A program made the translations under genes and the position numbers. The notes beneath the pieces are model-generated. The model was given only the letters and a program-made list of their open reading frames with translations. It had not been told where the DNA came from and ran no database searches. From NCBI RefSeq assembly GCF_009362735.1, contig NZ_WHNP01000003.1:286819-350818 (forward strand): a DNA stretch of 64,000 nucleotides, written 5' to 3'. Below are positions 8,616-17,671 of the stretch, one piece after another. Position 1 is the stretch's first letter. Each line of letters opens with the position of its first letter. The stretch comes from Paraburkholderia franconis (GTDB taxonomy: Bacteria > Pseudomonadota > Gammaproteobacteria > Burkholderiales > Burkholderiaceae).

Positions 8616-9622
8616 TCGGCGCTCCTCACGCGCAGGCGCGGATTGAGCAACACGTACAGCGCATCGGCGATGAGATTCGCGGCCGTATACACGACGCCGA
8701 TCGTCAGCACGCCTGCTTCGAGCATCGGAAAGTCCTTGGCCTTCGCCGCGTTGTAGATCAGCGAGCCGATGCCCTGGTAGTGGAACAGCGTCTCCACGAC
8801 GACGAGCCCGCCGATCATGTAGCCAAGCTGCGTCGCGGCGACGGTGATGGTCGGCAGCAGCGCGTTGCGCAGCACGTGTCGCCAGATCACGATGTGCGGC
8901 GGCAGCCCCTTGAGGATCGCGGTGCGCGTGTAGTCGGCGTCGAGCGCTTCGACGGTGCCCGCGCGCGCCATCCGCGCGATATAGCCGAAGAACACGAACA
9001 CGAGCGGCAGCACGGGCAGGATCAGATGCTTCAGTTGCGTGAAGATGCCCGCATTGGCCGGATACGATGCCTCGATGGGCAGCCATTGCAGCCACACGCC
9101 GAACACGAGTATCAGCACGATCGACGACACGAACTCCGGCACGACCGTCGCCGACAAGCCGGCGATGCTGATCGTGCGGTCGAGCCAGCGTCCCGCGTGC
9201 ATCGCGGCCCACACGCCGCCCGCGATGCCGAGCGGCACGACCACGATGAACGCGAGAAAGCCGAGCTTCGCGGAATTCGCCAGCGCGCTGCCGACGAACG
9301 GCGCAACGGGCTCGCGAAACGCGTACGACATGCCCATGTCGCCGTGCACGAAGTGTGTGATCCATTGCGTGTATTGCGTGAGAAGCGGCCGGTCCGCGCC
9401 CAGCTGATGATTGAGCGCGGCGACGGCGCGCGCATCGGCGAGCGGGCCGAGCAGCGCGCGGCCGATGTCGCCGGGCAGCAATTGCCCGCCCGCGAACACG
9501 ATGATCGACAGGAGCCACAGCGTGATCAGCGACAAGCCGATGCGCGTCGCGACGAAACGCGCGACACGCGCCGTACTGCCACCCGAGCTGCGAGCGATGG
9601 AAGAGGGGACCGTGCTCGACAT
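8612..9622 (-). CDS. Peptide-type ABC transporter permease (DppB/OppB-like)
   Basis: A 336-residue inner-membrane permease. It has the DppB-type N-terminal helix (IGLSLITLWLLSIIVFAGG) followed by LLPGDIGRALLG, the long periplasmic segment with HFVHGDMGMSYAFREPV, and later helices. The EAA-like loop is in YTRTAILKGLPPHIVIWRHV. It starts 31 nt after the binding-protein gene and partners the DppC-like permease. Confidence 0.92.
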   Translation of the reverse strand: MSSTVPSSIARSSGGSTARVARFVATRIGLSLITLWLLSIIVFAGGQLLPGDIGRALLGPLADARAVAALNHQLGADRPLLTQYTQWITHFVHGDMGMSYAFREPVAPFVGSALANSAKLGFLAFIVVVPLGIAGGVWAAMHAGRWLDRTISIAGLSATVVPEFVSSIVLILVFGVWLQWLPIEASYPANAGIFTQLKHLILPVLPLVFVFFGYIARMARAGTVEALDADYTRTAILKGLPPHIVIWRHVLRNALLPTITVAATQLGYMIGGLVVVETLFHYQGIGSLIYNAAKAKDFPMLEAGVLTIGVVYTAANLIADALYVLLNPRLRVRSAE

Positions 9623-9653
9623 CGATATCTCTTGCTCGCGGTGTCGCGCGGGG

Positions 9654-11339
9654 TCAGGCCGCGAGCGTCGCGCGATCGAAATACAACTGCGCGATCGCGG
9701 TGAAGCGCACGCCGTTCAACTGCTTGCGCGCGGCGATCAGCTGATCGTAGAAGAACGGAAAGATCACGGGCGTTTCGTCGAGCAGCAATGTCTGGATCTG
9801 CCCGGACACTTTCTTTTGGGACGCGAGATCGAGTGCCGCGACGTAGTCGGCGACCAGCTTGTCGTACTGCGGGTTCTTGAAATGCGCGGCGTTCCAGGTG
9901 CCTGTGCTCGTCAGCGGCGCATTGAGGAAGACGTTCGGCACGCCGCGGCTGCCGTAATCGGTGATGCCCAACGGCGAGTCGAGCCAGTCAGACTTGCCCG
10001 GCGTGCCCGAGCCGTAATACTGCGACTGGCCCTCGACCTTCAGATTGATGCGTATGCCGATGGCCTTCGCGTAGTTCTGCACGACGACGGCGAGGTCGGG
10101 AATCTCCATGAATTTCTCGGTCGTGAGCGTCACGTCGAAACCGTTCGGCACGCCCGCCTGCGCGAGCAACTGCTTCGCCTTGGCGACGTCGATCTTGCGC
10201 TGCGGCACGCCCGCAGCCGACGACGGAAACGCAGGCGCGAACGGGCTGTCGTTGCCGACCTGCGCGCGGCCCTTGAAGAGTCCCTTCACGATCACATCGC
10301 GATCGAGCGACAGCGCGAGTGCCTGGCGTACGCGCTTGTCCTTGAACTGCGGGCTGTCGACGCGCATGTGAATTTGCCGGTGCGCGCTCGACTTCACGCC
10401 GATCACCTTGAACTCGGGATTGTTCATCAGGCCCTGGCCGCCCTGCACGGTGAACGTGCCCATCACGTCGGCCTGATGGCCTTGCAGCGCGAGTATCTGT
10501 GCCTGCTGGTCGGCGTAGAAGGTGAACTGCACGCGCTGCGGCAACGCCTTTTCGCCCCAGTAGTCGGGATTGCGCACGAACGTCGCGCCCACTTTCGCCT
10601 GATACTTCTCGAGCTTGAACGGACCGGTGCCGATGAAGCTCTTCTCGTATCCGCCCGTGTAGCTCGCGGGCAGGATCACTGCGTTGTAGTTGTCCGACGA
10701 AACGTAGTACGGGAAATTGCCGTTGGGCGCGTCGAGATGGAACGCGACGGTGTGATCGTCGACGACCTTCGTCCCGCCCTTCGACAGCACGCCCTTCAGC
10801 ACCGACAGCGCGGCCGAGCCGGCGGCGGGATCGGCGAGACGGTCGAAGGTCGCGGCGACGTCCTTCGCGGTGAACGGCTGGCCGTCGTGAAACTTGACGT
10901 TGTCGCGCAGCTTGAAGGTCCACACGTCGCCCTTGTCGTTCGGCTTCCACGACAACGCGAGCGCGGGCTTGAGCACCTGCTTTTCGCCGTCGTCGTCGAT
11001 CAGGAATTCACCCGTCTGATTCAGCAGACAGAGGCTGGCGGCATCGGTGACAGTCATCGGATCGACGGCGCCCGCGGGCGTCAGGTGCGCGACGCGGATC
11101 GTTCCGTTCGCGCTCGCCGCGCCTTGCGCGCGGGCGCCACGCGGCGCAAGCAGGCCGCCGCCCACGAGCGACATGCCGATCACGCTCGCGTATCGCAGCA
11201 GCTCGCGCCGCGTGAGACGGCCGGCCAGCCATTCGTCGATCGCATGATTGCCGTAGGCGTCGGCGCTGCTGCGTGTCGCCTCGACGTCAAAAGCGGCTTC
11301 TGAAAGAGGCGCAAAACGCGGGTCCGCGGAATTCTTCAT
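9654..11339 (-). CDS. Periplasmic solute-binding protein, family 5, Tat-exported
   Basis: A 561-residue extracellular binding protein that delivers cargo to the adjacent permeases. The N-terminus is long (about 40 residues) and reaches a twin-arginine motif, LTRRELLRYASVIGMSL, then a hydrophobic stretch and an A-R-A cleavage region, so export is probably folded, through Tat. Family 5 features follow: AHLTPAGAVDPMTV, WTFKLRDNVKFHDGQPFTAK, FIGTGPFKLEKY and ALSLDRDVIVKGL. It is the first gene of the transporter operon (binding protein, two permeases, fused ATPase). The cargo is not evident from the sequence. Confidence 0.92.
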   Translation of the reverse strand: MKNSADPRFAPLSEAAFDVEATRSSADAYGNHAIDEWLAGRLTRRELLRYASVIGMSLVGGGLLAPRGARAQGAASANGTIRVAHLTPAGAVDPMTVTDAASLCLLNQTGEFLIDDDGEKQVLKPALALSWKPNDKGDVWTFKLRDNVKFHDGQPFTAKDVAATFDRLADPAAGSAALSVLKGVLSKGGTKVVDDHTVAFHLDAPNGNFPYYVSSDNYNAVILPASYTGGYEKSFIGTGPFKLEKYQAKVGATFVRNPDYWGEKALPQRVQFTFYADQQAQILALQGHQADVMGTFTVQGGQGLMNNPEFKVIGVKSSAHRQIHMRVDSPQFKDKRVRQALALSLDRDVIVKGLFKGRAQVGNDSPFAPAFPSSAAGVPQRKIDVAKAKQLLAQAGVPNGFDVTLTTEKFMEIPDLAVVVQNYAKAIGIRINLKVEGQSQYYGSGTPGKSDWLDSPLGITDYGSRGVPNVFLNAPLTSTGTWNAAHFKNPQYDKLVADYVAALDLASQKKVSGQIQTLLLDETPVIFPFFYDQLIAARKQLNGVRFTAIAQLYFDRATLAA

Positions 11340-11679
11340 CGATGGTTAGTCCGATCCGTTCTGTTGGGACGCCACGCGTTTTGCACGCGGCGCTGCGGGT
11401 TGACGCAAGCGGTACTGCGGCGACGATGCGGGTTCAGTGTAAGCGATTGCCTTTGTGTTGGGAGCATTCGCGTCCGCCAGGGGTTCCCTTCATACGAATC
11501 GGCGATGAACATGTGTCGCGCACACAACGCCGTGGCGCTCGTGCGGGCGCTCGACGGCGTTGCGGCGGCTGATCCGGCGTTCGGGCGGCGCGTGGTGTTT
11601 ATGAAGCGCTTATGAGGTGCTCGTGGCGCGCTCGTGGGGCGCTCGTGGGGCTTGGCGCGGCTCGGCGCATACGACAGCG
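11340..11679. other. Intergenic region, 340 nt, with an 11-bp triplicate
   Basis: Upstream of the transporter operon and downstream of the Ni/Co permease, all on the minus strand; it should hold the transporter promoter. GCTCGTGG is repeated at 11619, 11630 and 11641 with an 11-bp period. A 36-codon open frame on the plus strand (11504-11614) has no ribosome site and is not called. Confidence 0.5.
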
Positions 11680-12699
11680 CTAGCGGCCGAGCGGCGCCGG
11701 CCTGCGCCAGCGATCAAACAGGATCGAGCCGATCCAGCACAGCATGAACACGCTGACGATCCCATAGCCCAGCGTGCCGAAGCTCGCGTTGACGGCGGCC
11801 ACCGCGTCCCATGCGCCGCCGTCGAGGCCCAGTTTGTCCGCCAGCACGCCAAGTGCCTCGATGCCGCCGATCGCGATGGCGACGACAGCGGACACGAACG
11901 TGATGCTCGCGTTGTAGTAGAGCTTGCGTCTCGGATCGTCCATCGCCCAGCCGTACGCGTGGACCATCAGCACGTTGTCGGTCGAATCGACGAGCGTCAT
12001 GCCCGCCGTGAAGAGCGCGGGAAACACGAGGATCGAGTAGAGCGGCAGACCTTTCCCCGCTTCCGCAGCGGCGATCGCGAGCAGGCCGATTTCCGTCGCC
12101 GTATCGAAGCCGAGGCCGAACAGCACGCCGACGGGGTACATGTGCCAGCTTTTCGTCACGAGGCGGAAAAGCGGCTTCAGCGCGCGCGACAGCAGACCGG
12201 CGGGCGCGCCGCGCTCGGCGTCTTCGTGCGACAGTTGCCCGCCGCGTTGCACGTGACAGTAGCGGCGCCACACGTCACGCAGAATCGCGAGATTGACGCC
12301 TGCGAGCACGAGCAGAAAGCCCGACGAGACGATCGTCCCAATGGTCCCGCCGATCGCGTGAAATGCTTCGAAGCGCTCATGCAGTGTCAGCGCCGTCAAC
12401 GCGATGCCGACTGTCGCCGCGATCACGATGCTCGAATGTCCGAGCGAGAACGCGAGCCCGACGCCGAGCGGACGTTTGCCTTCCTGCATCAGCTTGCGCG
12501 TGACGGCGTCGATGGCGGCGATGTGGTCCGCGTCGACTGCATGCCGCAGTCCGAAGCCATACGCGAGCAGCGCTGTGCCGAGCAGCAGCGGATAGTGGCG
12601 AAACGCGATCAGCGCACACGCCCAGGCGGCGACGTTTGCGCCGATCAGTCCGGCGTACAACGTGACGAGGCGAGGTCGCAGCGAAGAGGGCGGCGTCAT
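11680..12699 (-). CDS. NiCoT-family nickel/cobalt permease
   Basis: A 339-residue inner-membrane protein of the HoxN/NixA family, which imports Ni2+ or Co2+. The hallmark RHAVDADHIAAID is present (His and Asp residues in helix II that bind the metal), as are the LGFDTATEIGL and GMTLVDSTDN signatures and about eight hydrophobic segments. The ATG at 12699 follows a cupin gene by 41 nt on the same strand. Nickel versus cobalt preference cannot be read from the sequence, and no urease, hydrogenase or cobalamin genes are nearby. Confidence 0.92.
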   Translation of the reverse strand: MTPPSSLRPRLVTLYAGLIGANVAAWACALIAFRHYPLLLGTALLAYGFGLRHAVDADHIAAIDAVTRKLMQEGKRPLGVGLAFSLGHSSIVIAATVGIALTALTLHERFEAFHAIGGTIGTIVSSGFLLVLAGVNLAILRDVWRRYCHVQRGGQLSHEDAERGAPAGLLSRALKPLFRLVTKSWHMYPVGVLFGLGFDTATEIGLLAIAAAEAGKGLPLYSILVFPALFTAGMTLVDSTDNVLMVHAYGWAMDDPRRKLYYNASITFVSAVVAIAIGGIEALGVLADKLGLDGGAWDAVAAVNASFGTLGYGIVSVFMLCWIGSILFDRWRRPAPLGR

Positions 12700-12740
12700 G
12701 CGGGCGTGGTGTCGGGCGTTGTACCAGGTTGCGCGGGATG

Positions 12741-13238
12741 TCAGTGATCGTGCGGATGCTTGTGAATCGGATCGACCCAGTAGACGGTCTCGGGTTTTTC
12801 GACGGCATCGATGTTCAGGTTCACGACGACGGCTTCGTTGTCGCTGCGCACGAGCACACATTCGAGCGGATCGTCGGTGCTCGCGTTGATCTCCTGATGC
12901 GGCACGTACGGCGGCACGAAGATGAAGTCTCCGGGGCCTGCTTCCGCGGTGAATTCCAGATGCTCGCCCCAGCGCATCCGCGCGTGGCCGCGCACCACGT
13001 AGATGACGCTCTCGAGGGCGCCGTGATGATGCGCGCCTGTCTTCGCATTCGGATGAATCGTCACGGTGCCCGCCCACAGCTTCTGCGCGCCGACGCGGGC
13101 CGCGTTGATCGCGGCGGCGCGGTTCATGCCGGGCGTTTGCGCCGTGTTCGTGTCGAGCTGGTCGCCCTTGATGACCTTCACGCCGTGCTCGCGCCAGTCG
13201 ATCGGGGCCTGTGGCGCTTGCCGATGTTCGTCGCTCAT
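12741..13238 (-). CDS. Cupin-domain protein with histidine-rich tail
   Basis: A 165-residue single-domain cupin. Motif 1 is GAHHHGALESVIYVVRGHAR and motif 2 is PGDFIFVPPYVPHQE, giving three His, a Glu and a further His as likely metal ligands. The C-terminus reads DPIHKHPHDH, an extra metal-binding-looking tail. The start at 13238 is fixed by AAGGAG 7 nt upstream. It lies 41 nt before the Ni/Co permease and is probably co-transcribed, which suggests a metal-linked role (enzyme or metal handling), but that is inference. The upstream fusA terminator separates it from EF-G. Confidence 0.85.
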   Translation of the reverse strand: MSDEHRQAPQAPIDWREHGVKVIKGDQLDTNTAQTPGMNRAAAINAARVGAQKLWAGTVTIHPNAKTGAHHHGALESVIYVVRGHARMRWGEHLEFTAEAGPGDFIFVPPYVPHQEINASTDDPLECVLVRSDNEAVVVNLNIDAVEKPETVYWVDPIHKHPHDH

Positions 13239-13405
13239 GTGTCGTCTCCTTGCTCGGGCAGCGTTGTGCGCGTTCGTTTGCTCTCGCGCTCGCCGCCCCA
13301 TGCGTACAACGATGTGATTGCCGATGTGATTGCGCTACGAGTCGGGTCATTCTGGCATGGCCAAAAACTTCGCGTACGAAGCTGCGCCTGAACGGGAGCG
13401 CGAGC

Positions 13406-13436
13406 AAAAAAAGCCCGTCCTCGCGGAACGGGCTTT
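13406..13436 (-). terminator. Intrinsic terminator of fusA
   Basis: AAAGCCCGT pairs with ACGGGCTTT (stem 13410-13418 with 13428-13436) and is followed on the minus strand by a T-run (plus-strand A-run from 13406). It lies 21 nt after the fusA stop. Confidence 0.85.
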
Positions 13437-13457
13437 CATGCTCGGCGCGGAAAACGC

Positions 13458-15563
13458 CTACTTTCCCTTCGAATTGATGATCGCCTCTGACACGTTGTTC
13501 GGCGTCTCGGCGTAATGCTTGAACTCCATCGTGTACGTCGCGCGGCCTTGCGTCAGCGAGCGCAGCGACGTCGAATAGCCGAACATCTCGGCAAGCGGCA
13601 CTTCGGCGCGCACCAGCTTGCCGCCGCCTCCCGCGATGTCCTCCATGCCCTGCACGATGCCGCGGCGGCCCGACAGGTCGCCCATCACGTTGCCCATGAA
13701 GTCCTCGGGCGTTTCCACTTCGACGGCCATCATCGGTTCGAGCAGCACCGGCTTCGCGCGGCGCATGCCTTCCTTGAACGCCATCGAGCCGGCCATGCGG
13801 AACGCGTTTTCGTTCGAGTCGACGTCGTGGTACGAGCCGAACGTGAGCGTGACCTTCACGTCGACGACGGGATAACCTGCTAGCACGCCCGCCTTCAGCG
13901 TTTCCTGGATGCCCTTGTCGACGGCGGGAATGAATTCGCGCGGAATCACGCCGCCCTTGATCGCGTCGATGAACTCGTAGCCCTTGCCCGGATCGGGTTC
14001 GACCGTGATCACCGCGTGACCGTACTGGCCGCGTCCGCCCGACTGCTTGACGAACTTGCCTTCGACGTTCTCGATCTTCGTGCGCACCGTCTCGCGGTAC
14101 GCGACCTGCGGCTTGCCGACCGTCGCCTCGACGCCGAACTCGCGCTTCATCCGGTCGACGAGAATTTCCAGGTGCAGCTCGCCCATGCCGGAGATGATGG
14201 TCTGGCCGGATTCTTCGTCGGTGGTGACGCGGAACGACGGGTCTTCCTGCGCGAGACGGTTGAGCGCGATGCCCATCTTCTCCTGGTCGGCCTTGGTCTT
14301 CGGCTCGACGGCCTGCGAGATCACCGGGTCGGGGAAGATCATCCGCTCGAGGATGATGATGTTGTTCGGGTCGCACAGCGTGTCGCCCGTGGTCGCTTCC
14401 TTCAGGCCGACAGCGGCCGCGATGTCGCCCGCGCGCACCTCCTTGATTTCCTTGCGCTCGTTCGCGTGCATCTGAAGAATCCGGCCGAGGCGTTCCTTCT
14501 TTTCCTTCACCGGGTTGTAGACGGTGTCGCCCGATTCGACCACGCCCGAGTACACGCGGAAGAAGATCAGCTGGCCGACGAACGGGTCCGTCATGATCTT
14601 GAACGCGAGCGCGGAGAACGGCTCGTCATCGCTCGGATGACGCTCCGCTTCCTTGTCGTCTTCGGTGTGGCCGAGGATCGCGGGCACGTCGACGGGCGAG
14701 GGCAGATAGTCGATCACGGCATCGAGCATCGCCTGCACGCCCTTGTTCTTGAACGCACTGCCGCAGAGCATCGGCACGATCTCGTTGGCGATCGTGCGCT
14801 TGCGCAGGCCCGTCTTGATCTCATCTTCCGTCAGGCTCTCATGATCGGTCAGATACTTTTCGAGCAGCTCTTCGCTCGATTCCGCAGCCGCCTCGACCAT
14901 CTTTTCGCGCCACTCGTGCGCGAGATCCTTCAGGTTGTCGGGAATCTCTTCGTACGTGAACTTGATGCCCTGGCTCTCGTCGTCCCAGACGATCGCCTTC
15001 ATCTTCACCAGGTCGACGACGCCCTGGAAGTGGTCTTCCGCGCCGATCGGAATCTGGATGGGCACGGCAACGCCCTTCAGGCGCTCGCCGATCTGCCGCT
15101 GCACGCGGAAGAAATCCGCGCCGACGCGGTCCATCTTGTTGACGAACGCGATGCGCGGCACCTTGTACTTGTTCGCCTGGCGCCACACGGTTTCGGACTG
15201 CGGCTGCACGCCGCCGACGGAGTCGTACACCATGCACGCGCCGTCGAGCACGCGCATCGAGCGTTCGACTTCGATCGTGAAGTCGACGTGTCCCGGCGTG
15301 TCGATGATGTTGATCCGGTGCTCCGGATAATTGCCGGCCATGCCTTTCCAGAACGCCGTCGTGGCCGCCGACGTGATCGTGATGCCGCGCTCCTGCTCCT
15401 GTTCCATCCAGTCCATCGTCGCCGCACCGTCGTGAACCTCGCCGATCTTGTGAGTCACGCCGGTGTAGAAAAGAATGCGTTCGGTGGTGGTGGTCTTGCC
15501 GGCATCGATGTGAGCACTGATACCGATGTTCCGGTATCGCTCGATAGGAGTCTTGCGGGGCAC
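13458..15563 (-). CDS. fusA: Translation elongation factor G (stand-alone copy)
   Basis: A 701-residue GTPase that drives ribosomal translocation and helps recycling. All G motifs are present: [40 protein letters not shown] and GSAFKNKG; domains II-V follow to [18 protein letters not shown]. The GTG start at 15563 is fixed by GGAGGT 4 nt upstream and gives the expected [13 protein letters not shown]; the ATG earlier in frame is itself inside that ribosome site. It has no rpsL, rpsG or tuf neighbours, so it is not the str-operon gene but most likely the second EF-G seen in many Burkholderia relatives. A terminator follows. Confidence 0.95.
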   Translation of the reverse strand: MPRKTPIERYRNIGISAHIDAGKTTTTERILFYTGVTHKIGEVHDGAATMDWMEQEQERGITITSAATTAFWKGMAGNYPEHRINIIDTPGHVDFTIEVERSMRVLDGACMVYDSVGGVQPQSETVWRQANKYKVPRIAFVNKMDRVGADFFRVQRQIGERLKGVAVPIQIPIGAEDHFQGVVDLVKMKAIVWDDESQGIKFTYEEIPDNLKDLAHEWREKMVEAAAESSEELLEKYLTDHESLTEDEIKTGLRKRTIANEIVPMLCGSAFKNKGVQAMLDAVIDYLPSPVDVPAILGHTEDDKEAERHPSDDEPFSALAFKIMTDPFVGQLIFFRVYSGVVESGDTVYNPVKEKKERLGRILQMHANERKEIKEVRAGDIAAAVGLKEATTGDTLCDPNNIIILERMIFPDPVISQAVEPKTKADQEKMGIALNRLAQEDPSFRVTTDEESGQTIISGMGELHLEILVDRMKREFGVEATVGKPQVAYRETVRTKIENVEGKFVKQSGGRGQYGHAVITVEPDPGKGYEFIDAIKGGVIPREFIPAVDKGIQETLKAGVLAGYPVVDVKVTLTFGSYHDVDSNENAFRMAGSMAFKEGMRRAKPVLLEPMMAVEVETPEDFMGNVMGDLSGRRGIVQGMEDIAGGGGKLVRAEVPLAEMFGYSTSLRSLTQGRATYTMEFKHYAETPNNVSEAIINSKGK

Positions 15564-15751
15564 GTGAACCTCCATGAGTTGGCGCGCCGGTGAATGGCGC
15601 CGGGCTTTCCGCTCAGATTGACTGCGCGGCCCGGCCGATCTCGGTGCTGCGGGTGAGACTATAAGAATAGCGTGTCGCCCTGGCTTTTGCAGGAATCCTG
15701 CCAGCACGCGCGCAACGCGGCGCCCGCTTTGCGTTGCAATGCGGCGGACGC

Positions 15752-15786
15752 AAAAAAGCCGGCGCGCCCCGAGGCTGCGCCGGCTT
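15752..15786 (-). terminator. Intrinsic terminator after the DUF192 gene
   Basis: AAGCCGGCGC (15757-15766) pairs with GCGCCGGCTT (15777-15786); the minus strand then runs into a T-run (plus A-run 15752-15758). It is 48 nt past the stop at 15835. Confidence 0.8.
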
Positions 15787-15834
15787 GTGTTCGTTCAGGC
15801 CGTTGGCGGTTTCCGGCTCGCGCTGTGCGCCCGC

Positions 15835-16350
15835 TTATTGCGGCGCCGGCAGCCCCTGCATCATCATCCCGGGCTTGATGCCCTTCGACGTGAACCAGCC
15901 CTTGCTCATTTCCAGTGCATACACGCCGTTGTTTTTCGGGCAATGGTTGTTGGTGGTTTCGGCCTGCATCTCGTCGATGTCGGTGATCGTGCCGTCGGCG
16001 CGCATGAATGCGATCGACAGCGGGATCAACGTGTTCTTCATCCAGAAGCAATGCACGGCGTTCTCGCCGAACACGAAGAGCATGCCTTCGTTCGGCGCGA
16101 GTTGCGTACGGTACATGAGGCCCTGCTCGCGGTCGGCATCGTTCGCGGCAACGGCGGCGTCGATGACGAACATGCCCGCCGAGAGTTTCGCGCGCGGGAA
16201 ATCGCCCGGCTGTTTCGCGCCCTGAGGCATCTGCTGTGCAAGGACGTCCTGTGAGGACAACGTTGCCAGCGACACAGCGGACAATGCGGCGACAGGCAGT
16301 GCAACTGCAATTGCGAAGCGCGCCATCAACGAGCGCAAAGAAAATCGCAC
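15835..16350 (-). CDS. DUF192 family exported protein
   Basis: A 171-residue protein with a Sec signal-like N-terminus (LMARFAIAVALPVAALSAVS, end near DVLAQQ). The mature part is a typical DUF192 domain: AREQ-type segment DADREQGLMYRTQL, NEGMLFVF, HCFWMKNTLIPLSIAFM, DGTITDIDEM and GVYALEMSKGWF. The family's biochemical role is unsettled. I chose the GTG at 16350 because AAGGAG sits 7 nt upstream, and it leaves a proper signal peptide; a longer frame to 16443 has no ribosome site. Monocistronic, with its own terminator. Confidence 0.85.
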   Translation of the reverse strand: MRFSLRSLMARFAIAVALPVAALSAVSLATLSSQDVLAQQMPQGAKQPGDFPRAKLSAGMFVIDAAVAANDADREQGLMYRTQLAPNEGMLFVFGENAVHCFWMKNTLIPLSIAFMRADGTITDIDEMQAETTNNHCPKNNGVYALEMSKGWFTSKGIKPGMMMQGLPAPQ

Positions 16351-16400
16351 GACGTGACTCCTTGCTGAATATGAACCGCGAATGTTACGCGAGCGCGTCA

Positions 16401-16439
16401 AAAACAAAAAGGCAGAGGGCCTTGCGGCCATCTGCCCTT
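16401..16439 (-). terminator. Intrinsic terminator after the small Lys/His-rich gene
   Basis: AAAGGCAGA and TCTGCCCTTT flank an inner GGCC/GGCC pair (16408-16439), and the minus strand continues into a T-rich run (plus AAAACAAAAA at 16401-16410). Confidence 0.75.
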
Positions 16440-16495
16440 TCAACGCCGTAAGAACGGCAATGAAGCTAGTTCTTGACTGCGTTATTGCAACAAAC

Positions 16496-16696
16496 TTATT
16501 CCGAAGCTGCCGAAGCTGCGGCTGCCGGAGCTGCCTTCTTGTGCGACTTCTTGTGCGATACCTTCTTGTGCGACGACTTGTGAGCCGACGAAGCTGCTGC
16601 TGCCGGAGCTGCCGAAGCTGCTTCCGGTGCCGAAGCTTGTGCGAATGCTGCCGTTGCGAAGAGACCAGCGACCAGAGCGGCGATCAGTTTGTTCAT
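16496..16696 (-). CDS. Small exported Ala/Lys/His-rich protein
   Basis: A 66-residue protein with a clean signal peptide (MNKLIAALVAGLFATAAFAQ, cleavage after AFA). The mature 47 residues are only Ala, Ser, Pro, Lys, His, Val, Gln and Glu: an Ala/Pro/Ser segment, a basic core HKSSHKKVSHKKSHKKA with repeated SHKK units, and an Ala-rich end. It resembles the acid-shock or histone-tail-like small proteins common in Burkholderiaceae, but I cannot assign a function. It has its own terminator at 16401-16439 and a long upstream region, so it is probably a stand-alone transcript. Confidence 0.75.
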   Translation of the reverse strand: MNKLIAALVAGLFATAAFAQASAPEAASAAPAAAASSAHKSSHKKVSHKKSHKKAAPAAAASAASE

Positions 16697-17101
16697 TTTG
16701 TGAATCCTCGACTTTAGTTAAAGTAACCAAATGACCCGGTTAGGTTGAGTCATGTCGTTAAACGTGCCGTCCACCTTTCGGTTGACATCCGCATCGAAGA
16801 AATTTTTCTCAGCGGCTGCTAGCGTTCGGACACCCAGTACAGGTCGTGAAGCGGCTTGTATCAAGGCTCTTGAGGCTCAATGCCGGACAGCTTTAGCGGC
16901 ATCTGCGTCGAATAACGCGTGACGTTGCGGCACGGTTGACGAAAATCTTCTGGAATTTTTTTTGAGTGCGACGCGCAGACTTTCGAATGCTTTTGTGAGG
17001 CTCTATCGCACGCTTTTCAAATAGCGAAAAGTACAGAAAATGCATGCCGATACAACGGCTTAGTGCTCCCGATGACGAGGCTTTCGGAGGTATGGCGGTT
17101 G
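16697..17101. other. Intergenic region, 405 nt
   Basis: Upstream of the small Lys/His-rich gene and downstream of rluE. It is less GC-rich than its surroundings (for example GGAATTTTTTTTGAG near 16955) and has a CTTTTC/GAAAAG inverted repeat near 17020. It probably holds the promoter of the small gene; a small RNA is possible but nothing specific was recognised. Confidence 0.4.
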
Positions 17102-17671
17102 CTACGCGAGGCCATCCCACGGTGCGCGCGAAGACAACTCGATGCACTCGCCTGGCTGCAATCCGAGCGAAAAGATATCGAGCGCGCCGACACCGACGCG
17201 CACGAGACGCAGCGTCGGAAAACCGACGGCGGCCGTCATGCGGCGCACCTGACGGTTCTTGCCTTCGGTGATCGACAGTTCGATCCACGTTGTGGGAATC
17301 GCTGCGCGATAGCGGATCGGCGGCGTACGTGCCCATAGCGCATCGCCGGGCTCGACGAAATTCGCGCGGCAGGGACGCGTCACATAGTCGCCGAGATCGA
17401 CACCGCGCGCGAGCGCCTTCAGATCGTTCGCACCGGGCGCGCCTTCGACTTGCGCCCAATAGCGCTTCACCAGCTTGTGGCGCGGCTCGGCGATGCGCGC
17501 CTGCAATGCGCCGTCGTCGGTGAGCAGCAGCAGGCCTTCGCTGTCGGAGTCGAGTCGGCCGGCGGGATAGACGCCGGGCACTTTCACCCAGTCGGCAAGC
17601 GACGCGCGCGTTTCGTGCGGCGAGAACTGGCAGATCGTGCCGAAGGGCTTGTTGAGGGCGAGCAGGGTCAT
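17102..17671 (-). CDS. rluE: 23S rRNA pseudouridine synthase (RluE-like)
   Basis: A 189-residue RsuA-family pseudouridine synthase without an S4 domain, as in RluE, which modifies U2457 of 23S rRNA in E. coli. Motifs: LALNKPFGTICQFS at the start, catalytic Asp in GRLDSDSEGLLLLTDDG, then LVKRYWAQVEG and the GKNRQVRRM segment. The start MTLLALNKPFG at 17671 fits family alignment; there is no strong ribosome site, so the start is less sure. The divergent icd promoter lies to the right. Confidence 0.88.
   Translation of the reverse strand: MTLLALNKPFGTICQFSPHETRASLADWVKVPGVYPAGRLDSDSEGLLLLTDDGALQARIAEPRHKLVKRYWAQVEGAPGANDLKALARGVDLGDYVTRPCRANFVEPGDALWARTPPIRYRAAIPTTWIELSITEGKNRQVRRMTAAVGFPTLRLVRVGVGALDIFSLGLQPGECIELSSRAPWDGLA

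Noticed and set aside
7708..9518. Very long minus-strand frames through the transporter genes (over 600-900 residues)
   Set aside because: Only the parts matching the ATPase and DppC-like permease are real; upstream parts are out-of-frame Arg-rich sequence over other genes.
11504..11614. 36-codon plus-strand frame (MNMCRAHNAVALVR...)
   Set aside because: No ribosome site, no recognisable features, lies in a promoter region.
13239..13405. Possible nickel/cobalt or cobalamin riboswitch upstream of the cupin-NiCoT genes
   Set aside because: No conserved riboswitch core was seen in the 167 nt.
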